Of a stretch of 64,000 nt of DNA, positions 1-13,700 are shown one piece after another. Every line of letters begins with the position of its first letter. Within the stretch, counting starts at the first letter, position 1. The stretch is taken from NCBI RefSeq assembly GCF_002775205.1, contig NC_036447.1:13684501-13748500 (forward strand). The letters are read 5' to 3'. Below the pieces are notes generated by a model. It was not told the origin of the DNA. It did not search any database and saw only the letters and a program-made list of their open reading frames with translations. The translations under genes were made by a program, and so were the position numbers. The stretch is from Xiphophorus maculatus. Its lineage: Eukaryota > Chordata > Actinopteri > Cyprinodontiformes > Poeciliidae.

Positions 1-1595
1 TCAAAAGAGGAAAGAGTACATCTGCAGGGGTTCAGTAGTCAATTAAATTTAAATTCTTCTGCCAAATTACTCATGATTTCTCATCTGTTGGGAACCAATG
101 GAAAATAATCTGTTTGCCAGTGTAAACCAATTTTTGGAGTAAATATAAAATAGTTTTTAAATGATGGTCTCACTTGTTAAGGGACATTTCTATCTAAAGA
201 AACCTGGGTTTTTGTGAAAAAGCAATTGTCTCTTAAAACTAACAATTCGCCGCCGGCAGAAACAACAGTCATCAAACATCTGCGACAACTAGCAAGCAGT
301 CTTTCAGATAGCTGGGGAGGAATTTCTATAAAGCCAATAAGATGTTTTCTTAATTACAAGTAAAGGGCAGCAGTTTTCAAGGTGAAAATGCTTCCTGAAG
401 CTGGTTAAGTGCCATCATTCACAAAGATCACTCAGGAAGGAAGAAGCATCGCTTTAAAAGAAACATAAAGACATAATTTCCAGATGCATTCAAAGAGATC
501 TTGATTGGAAAAACCATGTTCTGTAGATTGTAAAACTAAAATTCAAGCATTTGGACTTGATGGCCATCGCTGCATTATGAGAGAAAAGGGGGAAGCTGGG
601 AAACCTCAAAAACACCATTTCAGTTGTGAAGCACAAGGGTGGCAGTATCATATTATGTGGTTGTTGTGCAGTATGAGGAACTGCAGCAATTTTATGAAAT
701 AATTGGCCTCTTGAGAAAAGAACATTCTGTGTAAAGTAAAACTGGGGTGCAAATGGGCTTTCCTTGTAGACAATGACCATAATCATACTGTAAAACATAT
801 ATATACATATATACAGTATGTGTGCGTGTGTGAGCGTGTGGGGGTGGGGGTGCGTGTGTTTGTGTAAACCATTTAGTAAAAAAAATAATTTGGGTATTAG
901 ACTTAAAGTAGGGAACATTTCAGTAAACAGTCTGTGTACATATTTGATTACAATAATTGCTTGCATGTTCAGCACATACTAAAACAAATCTTCATAACCA
1001 AGCTAACAGGTGGTTTGAAGTCACTTTGGTTACGTCATTCTGAGGAGCATTTTGCCAAATTTCAGTGTAGATTCATTCTTATGGCATTTTTGTTCAACTG
1101 TTGATTAAATAAAAAAGGTCTGTACTGAATTCTCATCACTCAGCATGAAGTGTTTGTGTGTTTAGAGGACAAACTAAACCTTAACATTTCATTCATCTGT
1201 TTTACTCAGACAGTTCATTCTCTTTAGGCGAGTTAATCACTCTTCTTAGAAACGATCTACTTTTTTCATCAGCTTGCTGAGCGGGTCCATTCCTCTGTGG
1301 GGGTTGTGGAAATTCCCGGAATTAGTAACGGCAGCGAGCCACCCGTATTACCACACATGTGAAATGACAAAACGTGAGTACTTTTAAATCGACCTTTTTA
1401 AATCGACCGATGACACCTTTTAAATCTCTCCCGGATTTGTTTTGTGGCTCGATGGGCGCTGCGGACCCCTCCGAGCAGCGGCAGTGGGAGTGGCCAGGAT
1501 AACCTTGGTGTGAGGCGGCTGGCTGAGCGGCTGGAGAGCAGCGCGAGAGGCTGAATGGTGAGGCGGTGGAGTATCAGCGTAGTGCTGGCGTGAAC
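1..1595. other. Upstream/intergenic DNA, no gene recognised
   Basis: AT-rich unique-looking DNA with a short (TA)n and TG-rich patch near 798-860. Small open frames near 505-975 on both strands lack recognisable domains, and the minus-strand one reads through the TG-rich patch. The last 170 bases become GC- and CpG-rich and belong to the promoter of the plus-strand gene that starts at 1596. Confidence 0.6.
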
Positions 1596-1700
1596 ATGGC
1601 GGAGACCGTGCGCTCGGTCTTCGAATACCGGGATCCACACGGCGACGGAGAAGGCGTCAAAGCGGCACCACCAACTCGCGGGTGAGTCCAGCAGGGGGGG
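1430..1700 (+). promoter_or_regulatory. CpG-rich promoter / first-exon region
   Basis: GC content and CpG frequency rise sharply against AT-rich flanks, and the stretch encloses the first ATG (1596) and the exon 1 splice donor (1682). No TATA box is visible, as is usual for a CpG-island housekeeping-type promoter. The transcription start is not determined; it should lie in roughly 1430-1590. Confidence 0.5.
1596..1681 (+). CDS. Exon 1 of the chimeric gene (start codon)
   Basis: Opens with MAETVRSVFEYRDPHG at an ATG preceded by TGAAC, and ends in codon phase 2 at a strong donor GTGAGT. Its last two bases (GG) complete a Gly codon with the first base of exon 2 at 8266, which supports this first exon across a 6.6 kb intron. 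Confidence 0.7.
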
Positions 1701-4700
1701 GGGGAAAAAAAAAAAAAGAGGACGTATTAGACTCATAGTGCAAGTGTTTTGCCTGCCTATGGGGAAAAACGCACACGGGTGGGTGTGCGCGCGGTATGTG
1801 TGAGGGTGTTTTCGGTGCCACTAAAGTTATTGTCACGCGTTTGTTTTGCTGTTTATCACTATTTAAACCTCGGATGCACCGAAACCAGCTTGTTTCTTCC
1901 TCGCTAGCTTGTTTCTGACCGTTAAATCCACCTTGCCGTGCGGCTCCAGAGGGGTCTGTGTGCGTTGGTTTTCATCTGCTGAGTCTCGGACTGAATTCAC
2001 CGCTTTTACAGAAAACCGTGTGCTTGCTAGTAGCAGGGTTCAGCTAAATAAAGGCGAATATGTGCGTCTTTTGCTGGAAAAAGGCACCACTGCAAGAAAT
2101 GAACACTTGTTACTCTTTCACGTAGCCCCATAGAGATGTTTTAAAACAGTACTGAACTCCTGATAACTAAAGTTTTCAGTCATGATATTCAAATGTTCAC
2201 TGTCAGAAAGTTTATTAAACATTGAAGTTTTATAAATTGTTCAGGCAATGATAGCGTGTGTGTGTGTGTGTGTGTCTGCAAGTGCGCGCTCTTGTATGTA
2301 GTGCGCGCGCTCACGTGTGATTGTGAGAGAGACTCGCACGGGCGCGCGCGCACACACACGGGGAGAGGAGAGCGTGAGAGAGAAAAGAGCACCTCTCCCT
2401 GTGTGCGTGCGTGCGTGTGTGTGTGGGCGTGTGTGTGTGTGTGTTAGAGCAAGGGAAAGAGGAGGGAGTGTGTGTGTTGGATATGGGAGGGGGAGAGAGT
2501 GAGTAGTGTGTGCGTGACAGAGTGTGTGTGAGAGTGAGACAGAGATGAGGAGAGGGAGGGGGAGCTCAATGTGCAAGGAGTGTGTGACAAAGAGAACAGG
2601 AGTGTGTGTAGTTTGGGGTGTGTGTGTGTGTTCAGAAAAAATGGGTGAGAGTGTGTATGTTGAAAAGAGCAGATAAATGTGTTTTTAGATCGCCTGTGTG
2701 TATTCCTGTGAGAAGAGACAGAAAGTTAGAATGAAGAGAGTTGGAAATGAAGGTGTGTTTACTGTGAGGCTGTGAAGGACGTGTGTATGTGTGACAAGAA
2801 GCATATAAAAGTGTGTAACTGTGTGAGAGAGGCAGATAGAGGGGAAGTGTGTTAGAGGCACAGAGAAAGGGAGGGGAGTGTGTGTCTGTGTGTGTGTGTG
2901 TGTGATCAGAGAGTGGGGGCAGGGACTGTGTGTGTGTTTGTTTGTGTGTGTTTTAGAAAGAGTAAGTGAAGTGTGCATCTGTGTGTGAGCTGCTGTGTGT
3001 TTGTGTAACCTAATGCAATGAATAGATTAAAAAAAGCAGGGAATGTGTGTTGGGTGTTTTGGGTTAGGTTGTCCTGAGAGCAAACCTGGCATCTGTCTTT
3101 AAGAAACTGAGAGGTGTGTATGATGAGCTGGGGAGAGCAGGTTGAGCAGAGCAAGAGAAGATGGGTGTGTGTGTTGCAGAGAGAGATCGGTGTGTGTGTG
3201 TGCGTGCTTAAGAGAGTGAGAAGGAGGGAAAGAGAAGGGACGGGGGTGAGGACATGAGGATGTGCATGTGTGCGCACGTGTCCAATAACTAGCATGTATA
3301 CATGCAAGCTTTTAAAGCAGAAAGATGGTGTGTGTATGTGTGTGTAGCTTGTGCATATGCTGTCTGTTTGTGTGTTTGTGTATTTGCTCTGGAAGAAGAG
3401 TTCTGCGGGTGTGTGTGGGTGTGTGTGTAGGCGTGTGTGTTTGTTCTGCAGTCGGTAAGAATGGGAGGGGTGTGTGTCATGGGGGAGACAGACACAAGGT
3501 TTGTGTGTATGTGTGTTGGGGTGTGCATGGGCGAATGTGTGTGCAGCTCCTAGACAAGGGCAGTGGGGGTGCGTGTGTGTGTGTGTGAGTGTTGTACGGA
3601 GGGAAGGAAAGTGTTTATGCATCTACTTTGTTTATGAAAGAGGAAAGGACAGTGTGTGTGTATGCATGCTCAAAGGAAAAGTATCTTTGTGTGGGTGGTA
3701 TGGTATATGTGAGATGGGGGGCTGTTTGTATGTGTGTTGTTATTGAGAGTTGCGTGTGGGGGTGGGCGTGTGTGTGTGTGTGAAGGACGGAGTATACATG
3801 AGGCTTACTGAGTTTTTGTGTGCAGTTCAATGTATGTCGAGCAAGCAGCAGGAATAGTTTCATGACAAGAGGTTGCGTGTGTGTATCTTTTTATCCAGCA
3901 GCACATTCAGTTTGCTTGTTGGTGGCTAAAGGAGGAATAACTTGTTTGGTGGATGGCGGGTGTGTGTGTGTCAGAAAGTGGAGAAGAGAATATGTTGTGG
4001 CAGACATGCATGACTGTGAGAGAGTGTGTGTGTTTGTGTGTGTGAATGAGTGAAAAAGAGAGATGGAACATGAGACTGTGGGCCTGGTTATTTGAGTGTG
4101 TGTGTGCGTGTGTGAGTGTGTGTGTGAGGGAGCTTTAGAGGCAGGGGGAGGATGGGGTGTGTGTGTGTGTGTGTGTGTGCATGCATGTGAGCTTGGCTAC
4201 AGAGAGGATATTTGTGTGTACTGTAAGTGTGTGTGTGTCAGTGTGTTTGCGTGCCTGTTAGCCTGAGAGGGAGGGGGAGTGTGTGTGTGTGTGTGTGTTA
4301 GAGAGAGTTAGTTAGCGCTCGTTTGTGTGCCTCAGCGTATGTGCCTGTTCCTGCAGGGAGGGGGAGTGAGAGAGATGTTTGTTGCGTGTGCACATGTGGC
4401 TTGTGTGAGCTCTGTGTGTCTCTATGTGGGTCTAGAGTATGCACTTTTTTTGTTTGCGTATTTGTGCGTGCATGTAGGTTGGTGGGAGGGGAGCTGTGTG
4501 TGTGTGTTGTTTAGAAGGGAGAGAACTGTTCAGGGAGGGAAGATGGAGAGAATCGATGGAGAGGGTGAGACAGAATGAGAGACGTATGGAGGGAGATGTT
4601 AAGGGGTCAGCTCAGTCAGGAAGTAGTGGTGAGACAGATTTGGTCAGCAAGAAAGTTTGAGAAAACTTATTGAACTGAACAGACCCAAAATATTCTAACA

Positions 4701-7700
4701 AACATAAACTTTGTGTGTTTTTCTAAGAAGAAAACTGCTTACATAAACGCAGTGTGAGTAATAGTGTAAACATTATTGTACTGAAAATATTTGAAGTGTA
4801 AGTATCTGAGTTGATTTGGCAATATTTCTGTATCCTGCATGTTGAGATGCACCAATTCGAGTTTTCCTGTGTTGTGTGTTTCTTTTTATATAAGAAGAAA
4901 AAAAAAGTTTTCAATAAAAAGAAAATTGGCAGAATCAGATCTCAGGTATAGACTTATGGCTGTTTCTGGAAGAAGAGTTGTGTGTGTTTGTGTGTGTGTT
5001 TGCTCTGCAGTCAGCCTGTCACAATAACAAATTTTGATAGACATTGTTTTTGTTCTGGGACAAAAGCAAATCTTGTCCCAAAACTTCTTGCCATAAACGA
5101 TAATGTTGTTTTATTATGTAATACATAATAATCATATTTTCAAGTAATATAATAGTAATAATGGAAGAACAATGCAATAACACTTTCTCAAAGATCAATA
5201 AATTTTAAATTCTGATGAACATTTAAACATTGAAACTGAAAGACATTTTAAATATCCAAAATAAATAAACAAAACAACAGAAACAACAAATAAAGTGAAT
5301 TCTGAAGTCTGTTGACAAAATTGTCTTTCATAAAAGGGATAGTTGAGACCAAAGCGACAAAAAAAGAAAAATGATAAACCAAACAAATGAAAATTATTTG
5401 TTTGTTTTAGTTTATCATGCGATTAATTAATTTATTGTTCATTGTGACATGCCATATGCTTCTTATCATTTGAATGCTATTTAAACAGTAAAAGCCTATT
5501 ATTGCAAAATTTCATCAACTTTATTATGTTAATATTCTGGTTATGGGGAAAGAATCGGTGTGGTATATCCCAACCTGGAGTCTCCATGAAACACTAGATT
5601 ATTGGTTTGTATTCAGTGATATTGAATAAATAAATCACTGAGTCAGAGATTTATTTCATGTTCTGGTCTCTTGAAAAATGGTTTTAGTAATAATTATTAT
5701 TACCATATTTATTAATCTTGAGACTAATATGTAATAATTGGGTGTTTAGTAAAGAATTGTTGAAGGATTTAAAAGACAATTATTACAATTAAAGGTGCTA
5801 ATTTATCAAGTTCTACAACAAATATTGGAATAAAATGAGAAGTAAGAATTAAATTTGAGTCATTAATCATAACAAGTCATCAACAAAGACAGATTTCTGT
5901 TTTTACCAGCCCCAACTACAACTTTGTGACATGATCCATCAGTTGAAGCACGCAAGTCAAGACACTGAAATTCCTTTTGATCTTGAGATCTGTGAACTAC
6001 ATTTTTGCTACTACTCTTCAGGGTTCTGAGCGTAAAGCAGTAATGTCTGCTCTGTTAACTGACTACTCAGAGCAGTTTTCAGACAGGCAAGCTGTTTTAA
6101 CTACACATGGAGCGCTAACTGTAGCGTTATAACTGTACGCCGCTGACGGGCCTAACTACAACTCCTGAGCAGTGATTTGACCCTTTTTTTGTACTTACGG
6201 AGTTTTGGTTATTTCATTAAAATAATTGCAATGTTTTTTTTTTACACACCAGTTTGCATCTATTCTTACATTCAAAGATGTAAAAGTGATTTCCGATAAT
6301 TAGTCTGTCGTTCACTACTACAACAGAGCTATACTTTAGTAGGTGCTAGACATTTTGTCTTCTTGTTTTGTACTTTATCAGTTATGATCTTTTCTTTCCC
6401 TCATTAGAGGCGTTTTGATAAATTGATGAAGTGAATTTACCCTTTTATTACTAATATGCATAATTATTGATGACTCAAGGCTAGAAAGGAGCATTGTGAA
6501 TGCTGTTAAATTACAGTTTGTAAAAAGAAATCAGAATTGACAGTCTTGGGAAGTCTAAGTTAAGTTTTTGAATCTTCAATCAGCTCTTGTTAATGATCTT
6601 TTTTTCCCTCAAAATTGATATTTGTGTGTTTGCTGTAGATGAAACATTTTCAAAGAAAAACTATGAACCCATATGAAGTTGTACCCTCTTAAACACTGAA
6701 GTTTGCATGCGGCGTCACAAATGTAGATGTGAGTGGACTGGCTCAATCAAAATGTTGATGTCTGTTCACTATGCATCTCTTTATTCATTTTTGCTCTCTA
6801 TTCTCAGTCTGTTATTCCATTGCTTAAGTTTTGTATCGAAACTATTTAGCTTATTTTTTACCACCAGCTCTTGTTTGTGTGCGAAAGGCGCATCGATTCA
6901 CATATTAACATGGACAGTACTGATCAAATCCAAAGCATGATCTTCCCATGGCCTACTTTCAAAAGACTCCAGTGTCATGTGAGGGGAAACAGACTGATGG
7001 GGAAAACAAAGCTGAGATTTGTGGTCGCAGAACCAGCTCAGATTCTTCAGAGGCAGGATGAGTTTGGCTCTTCTAAGCGTGGCTGTTTTGACATGGATTT
7101 ATTCTGAAGGAGATAATCTGACTTGTCCGCTCTGGGCGCACACAAGTGGCAGCGTTCTGTGCTCGGAAGTCATCATACTTTGTTAACGATATGGAGTAAA
7201 TCATAGGATATTATGCTTTTTTTTTTAAAGATTTTTTTTTGGTACTAGTGACCTTTTATTGAACAGTAATTTGAGAGGAGAAAGGATGAAGAGAAGGCGA
7301 AGATGTGCAGCAAATGGCCCAAGACCAGGAATCGAATTCAGGACAACTGCACTGAGGATTATGTCGTTTTTTATTTTTTTAATTTTTTTTTTATACTTTG
7401 TGGGCTCTAGTGTCCCTTATATGAAAGTAGGCTGACAGGAAAGGGGGAAGGAGAAAAGGGAAGACATGCGGCAAATATCGTCGGGTCCGGGAGTAGAACC
7501 CGCGACAGCCGCGTCGAGGACTCAAGGCCTCCAAACATCCCCTACGCCACTACAGCACGCCCGAGGATGTCATTTCTGATGTAGAAAGTGGTGAAAGTAG
7601 GAGCAGAGTTCTTTTTATTTATTTATAAGTTTTAAAGATCTGGATGCACTCTTGTATTACAAAAACAAACTTGTAGTTCTTTTAATAAAAGGGAAAAAAT

Positions 7701-10700
7701 ACATAACAGTGTGCTCAGTATTGACTGATTCATCAAGATGTTTAAGGCACTTTGCATGTGTTTCGCTGAATTTTATTTAACTCTACTGCAGTCTTAGCAC
7801 GATGCTCAGGTGGAGCGCGGCAAATGTTGAGCCAACGTAGAGGCTCGGGGAGTGGTTATCCTATTAGACGTCACTTTCCGAAACCGCACAAAAAATCTTG
7901 TAAAAGTGCACACAGGGTCAGTGCGACCACACAGAGTAAAAAACTTGAGGGGTCCAGATGCCCCTGTCTCTTAAGACCGCGGGAGGGTAAAGGTGGACTA
8001 CATGTAGGTTTTATCTTAGCAAGTTGTGCAGCGTACATTTACTCATTTTTGAGGGAGTTTGTATTGATTTAATTGAATAGAAAACCCTTTAATGTTCCAG
8101 AATGTATTGACATTGGGGGGATTCAGGTATACCAACAGAAAGTAAATGGAAGTATATTCAAACTAAGGTAAAAACTGGTGGCCCTCTCTGACCAACGTGA
8201 AGCTTGGCTGCTAGACACACTGATTAAATGATAATTGGGAGTTTTCTTTCATGTGTGTTCTGCAGGCGTGGCTGTGGAAGGAAAAGAAAAGGGACACCTG
8301 TGAAGGTCTTTGTAACACACACTGAGGAAGAGAGCGTGCCTGAGCAAAGCATCAGCCCAGGTATGTATGCGTGTGTGTATGTGTGTCTTTCGGGTACATT
8401 CTGCATGTCATGTTCTTCTAGCCATTAGCTGGAATTGTGTGTATGTTTGAGCACTGTCTGCATGTGCATCTGTCTGTGTGTGTACAATTATTGTGGGGGC
8501 GGACTGTGAGTATGTGAGTGACCTACTTCTGGTCATGTTTGAATGTGTGTATCTGACTACATATGTGCATCTGTGCCTGTGTGCACTGCAAGAGATGAGG
8601 TTGTGACCCTTGTGTTCATGTGTGTGTATCTGTGTGTGTCCCTGGCGTGTAATCCTCGTCCACATACCGCTGTACTCGCAGGTGATCGAAAGGAGGGAGG
8701 AGAGAGTAAACGTCCATCACTGGACGCACCTTCCTACATCACACACCCTCCTCATCACACCTGGTGAGTTCACGTTGATCTGCTCCTGTTGGTTGTTTTA
8801 ACTGGCATCTTATAAAACTCAAGTTTTTAGAAAATGATCAACTATTGCTGATTTTTACCCGATTACTTGAGGACTGCTTAATTTAAGCTCTTCACATTTG
8901 AGTCACTTTCTTTGGCTGCCACCAACCATTCAGGTCTTGATTTCATCCACATAATCAAGCTGAGTTGAAGCTGAAGTGTGTGTTTGGTTGGAAAATCTGT
9001 ATTTATTAAAGCTATATTTTTAAATGTCCAGAAAACATGACATTTAAAATTAAAATATTATATTAGACACATTTAAAAAAACATATTTAGTGTGTAGATG
9101 TGGGCTTAATGAAAAGTACAGTATGTTTAATACTATTCAAATGTTATTTTCAAAAGGTACTTTTAATCTGAATGCATAATCTAATTTATTGAACAGGATT
9201 AACTTTACAAAGTGTAAGCATATCTTTTAGAATGCTCTTGCAAGGCATTGCATGATATCTGGGGAAATGTTGCTCTGATCAGAAATCAGAAGCGGAGTAG
9301 AATGTGAGTCACAAACTACGATATGTTTTAGTAAACCAGATATCCCAGCATGTAACAGACTTCTTCAACTGCATTTATTTATTTTAAATATTGAATCTTT
9401 TTTTGATTAAATGACAACACCAGTGATTTGGCAGGATATTACTGTGCATGTTGCTTTTTTCTCCCCTTTCATCATTTAATCCTTTGTCTTTCCAGCGGTC
9501 CACCAGAGCAGACTCGAGATAAGGTCTCCCGTGGATCCAAGGTCAGCTCAGCGTCCACCCCGGCTCCGCCTCCCACTGCTTCCTCAGCCCCGACGCTGAC
9601 CCCTGTGCCCGCTCCGGCCCCAGCCACCACAGCTTCAGCTCAGGGCCCGACTCTGACCCCAGCTTCCACAGCTCCAGCTGCTCCCACTGCCTCGGCGCCG
9701 GCTCCGACAGCCATGTCCTTCCCTCCATCCCCCAACTGCCGCATCAGGGAGGTCCATTGTGGCAGCCAGGTGCGCCTGGTCGTTATCGCCATTCGAGACA
9801 TCACCAAGGGAGAGGAGATCACCGTTGACTACAGCCTGACCGAGTGGGGAGAGAATCTAGTGAGAGAAATATATTTTTGATTAGTCCTTGTGTGGAGTTA
9901 TCCCACTCCTCCCCTTTGCTGTTTCAATAAGTCGTCTTCATTTCTGTAAAAACAGATGCATGAAATATCTGACGTCAGACAAACATATGTTTGTCCTCAC
10001 ACTGCTGATAACACTCACACACACTCACAATCACCCTCCTTCTGCATGCACAAGCTAAACAAGGCATATGGTTGCCATGGTGATGACAGAGCTCCATCTC
10101 TCCTTCTACCTATAGTGCTGTAGCAACAGTAACCATGGTTATAACATGACATTTGTTGCTGTGATGGACCCCATTAAATTTGATGAATATTTTAAACCAA
10201 TGACACCAGAAACTGTTTAAGAAGTTGTGAAACAGCGAAAATAAAGCTTCAGGATGGTTGATGAGCTCGAAGACATTCTTTTACTGCATGCAGGCCTTTC
10301 AGTTTAATCTGGCTTTGCTTCTCAGCCGTCTCATATTTAAAGCTTGTTTCAAACAATATCTCTTTCTTTCTTAGTCTACTTCACTAATGTGTTTTCCTGC
10401 TCTCTGAGTGACAGCTGAGGCTGATTGTAATGCTAAATATTAATGAGCGTTGTGCCTGCTGCTGGTTTAATCTGAGTTTTATGCGTTCCTCAGGGTTTCC
10501 GTGCAACTGTGTCTCCAGCGCAACCGGAGTGTAACTCAGACTCTGAAAATAGCAACAATATGAAAAAGGTAAAACAATGTCTCCTGTTTACACATTCAGA
10601 CATTTATAATATCTGTCTGACTGGATTTTGCACATCATATATAGTTTGTGGGATATAAACCATTTTATTTATTTTCTTAATGCCGTTAAGGTTTTTCTGT

Positions 10701-13700
10701 GGCTGAAATTAATGTCTTCATCCCAGTCCAGTTCCAAGCCCTATAAGAATCAGAGCCAGACATAAGAGAACCAGATTTGCATCCTTAAACTCTTCTTAAG
10801 GGAATGCTCCTCTAAAACATTTCAGAAAAAAAATATAGTCTGAGGCTAAATCTTGTGTGTGAACTGTTCCTTCTTAAACTACATGTCTAAAGACAAAAAT
10901 AACTTTAATACATTTCTTAATATGTAATGAGTATGTTGGGATAATTTTGCAAAGGCTTTTAATAATAAAGAGCCAATTTCATTAACTTTTTTATGTGAGA
11001 TGTAATTCTTTTCACGTTTTTTGACTCTGATAAAGGCCACAAGCCATAACGCATTGATGTACAAATAAAGTAACTTAACACAATTCAAGTGATGTTGAAG
11101 ATTTACATAAAACAACTTATTCCACAAAAGTAAACAAATATAAATGATATGCATGTTTTTATTTTATTTATTTTTCACCATATTTTGTTTTGTCTGTTTT
11201 TAATTTTCTGAAATGTATGCTTTAGTACATAAGCATATTTTTTAAAATCTAAAATAAATAATTTTGGCAATGCATAACAGATGGACGTTTCTCTTATGAA
11301 CTTGTAAGGACTTCATGTTACTCGGTTACCTTTAAATACAAAACCAGTTCAACTAGTTGCCTTCAGAAATTGATTGATTAGTTAATAATCCCTCTGGTCT
11401 CTGGTGCTGTCCTGACTCCTGGCAGCATAAACATAATCTATAACATAAAAAAACTAAAGTTTGAAAAAGTCCTAAGTGTGACTAGTTTGGGAGGAACTGT
11501 GAAGGCGGTGACAGACTGAAACACAGCAGAAAACAAACCTCATCCAAACCCCAGTTCCGTTTTTATCATTGCTATTGTAACATTACCTTGACATTTGCAT
11601 CCTTTTGGTCCAGGAAGACGAGCCCCTCTCTCTGACCGCCCAGCAGCATCGGCAGCAGCAGCAGCAGGAGTTTGTCACCCCGTCCTGGTCCCTCTCCCCA
11701 TCTTCTTCCCCCGTCTCTCACTCTGACGCCAGCGACTCTGACGCTGCAGATGAAGACAACTCCAGCCCCCGTGGTCGTGCACTTCGCCGGCGGAAGAAGC
11801 GTCGTGGCACTCCTTCCAAAAAAAAGATCCCCCATCGGACCTCACCCCGACGCCCTTCGCCTGTCTCCCCCTCCAGCGTCCCACATCATAACCGTACCTT
11901 ACCTTTGTCCCCGTCTCCTGCCTGCTCATCTTCCTTCCCCTCCTCAAGTTCGACCAAACCTGAATTCAAAACTCCAACCTGTTTGGATTCTGGGAACGGG
12001 GGAAATCTCACCGCAAATGTCCCAAGAGAAGGAGTGTCCACCGACTCCACACGCCAAACCTGTGAACACTGCGGACGCCACTTCCGCTCACTGGGCCGCC
12101 ACCTGGACAAACACCACGCCCACCAGCCTGACGTGTGCTCCGCTCTCGTCGAGCGCTACACACAGATGCCACGTCTGCATGCGCATGGCACAAACTCTGC
12201 TTCACTGCACTCTCACACAGAGAACCACTCCAGGTTCTCCCAGGTCAGAGGACAGAGCAGTGTCCAGGACCTGTCCATGACCCCACCCTCTCTCACCTCA
12301 GCAGACCAATCCCACGACTCCTCTGGGAGAAGCTCCACCAGTCCTGTCCTGACTCCCCTGCACGGGCAGAACGCAGTGGCAGTGTCCGTCCTAAAGAGGA
12401 GCCCCCCACCTGTGGCGGTGACACAGTCCAGGAAAGGAGGGGTGAGGAGATTAAAGAAAGAAAAAAGGATGGAGGAAGAGGAGGACATGGAAGATGTAAA
12501 TATGGATGTAGTGGACATAAAGAAAGAGGAGTCAAAAGAGGAGGAGGAGTTGGAGGTGGTGTCCCCTCAGTCCTTCAACAGCAAAACAGCTGAAAAAATA
12601 GCAGCACCAAAAAAAGAGGAGGATGAAGAGGAGGAAGAAAATGATGTGAATGGAATCATGGAAATTGAGGATGACAGTGGGACGGAGGAAAAAGAAAAGG
12701 AGTTGCTGAGGTAATTTGTTTTTTCTTTACGCAAGTTGAATAACGTTTGTTACCATGCAGCTTTTTCATCTGTTAGCATCTATTTTCTCTAATCCACATG
12801 GCTTTACAATTATATTTACAAATAAATGTGTTCATCCTCACTAATGTATTAATAAATGACCAACAAGCTTCGGGGACATTTCTGACTGGACTGCTATTCT
12901 TTTAAGTTATTAGAGATCATTTAAACCACATGGTTTTCTGGAACAAACCCTACTTTAAAGCCTGATCCTTTAAATTACACAAGGGTTTAGGCTCAGGCCA
13001 TTGCAGGAGCTTAATGTCAGCCACTTTATTCATTCAAAATCTAATTTCTAGTCTTTTGTCTTGTTGAACATCCAACTTTGCTCATCTGACCCAAACAATC
13101 ATCACTGATTAAATTTTGGTTGAGATGTTCAAGATCATCCAAAATTTCATCATGAAATGGAAGAAACTTAAATATCAGTGTTATTGTCCTCAGTGAAGTT
13201 AGGCTCGGTTCACACTGCAGGCAACTCTTAGTCCCATTTCTTTTTTTTTTTAGTCCTCGTTACGTTTTCAAAAAGTTCAGATTTTTTTTCACCCTGAAAA
13301 AAAAAATCAGATTTATGCCACTTCCATATGTGGTGCTGAATCTGATGCGCATTTTGAAATTGTCTGCAGTCAGAACGGTCATGTTGTATTTTATCTGACT
13401 TTTGTGTCATTGATGTGAGACACGGGTCATAGATCTGCAGGATAAGAATCCAAACACGGTAAGTCCGTATTTGGATTTACAAAACAATGCCTTAAAATTA
13501 TGATACCGAAATTCTGAAATGCAGAAGTTGCAGAAATGCTCCACAAAAGACCATTTCTGTTAGTTGTGCTTTTTTTAAAATGATCTTTCTTCATCTTATA
13601 ATCTTGTGACAACACTGTTGCTTTCCATTGCTGAATAACTTTAAAATAAAACCGAAGACGGCAGCATCCATTTTTACTTTCCTGAACATTGCACAGCTGT

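Noticed and set aside
490..975. 161-residue minus-strand frame
   Set aside because: Runs through TG/CA-rich DNA, contains no recognisable domain, and has no upstream promoter or splice support.
2241..4578. Many 60-238 codon open frames rich in Cys/Val or His/Thr on both strands
   Set aside because: They are translations of (TG)n/(CA)n DNA; frames on both strands overlap, none has a domain or splice context.
6871..7107. 78-residue plus-strand frame (MFVCERRIDSHINM...) in intron 1
   Set aside because: No domain, no matching donor, and splicing exon 1 to the nearest acceptor gives an early stop. Possibly a relic; not supportable as a gene.
11672..12280. Other long frames over exon 6, both strands
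   Set aside because: Pro/Ser-rich shadows of the true frame, which alone continues through the splice sites.
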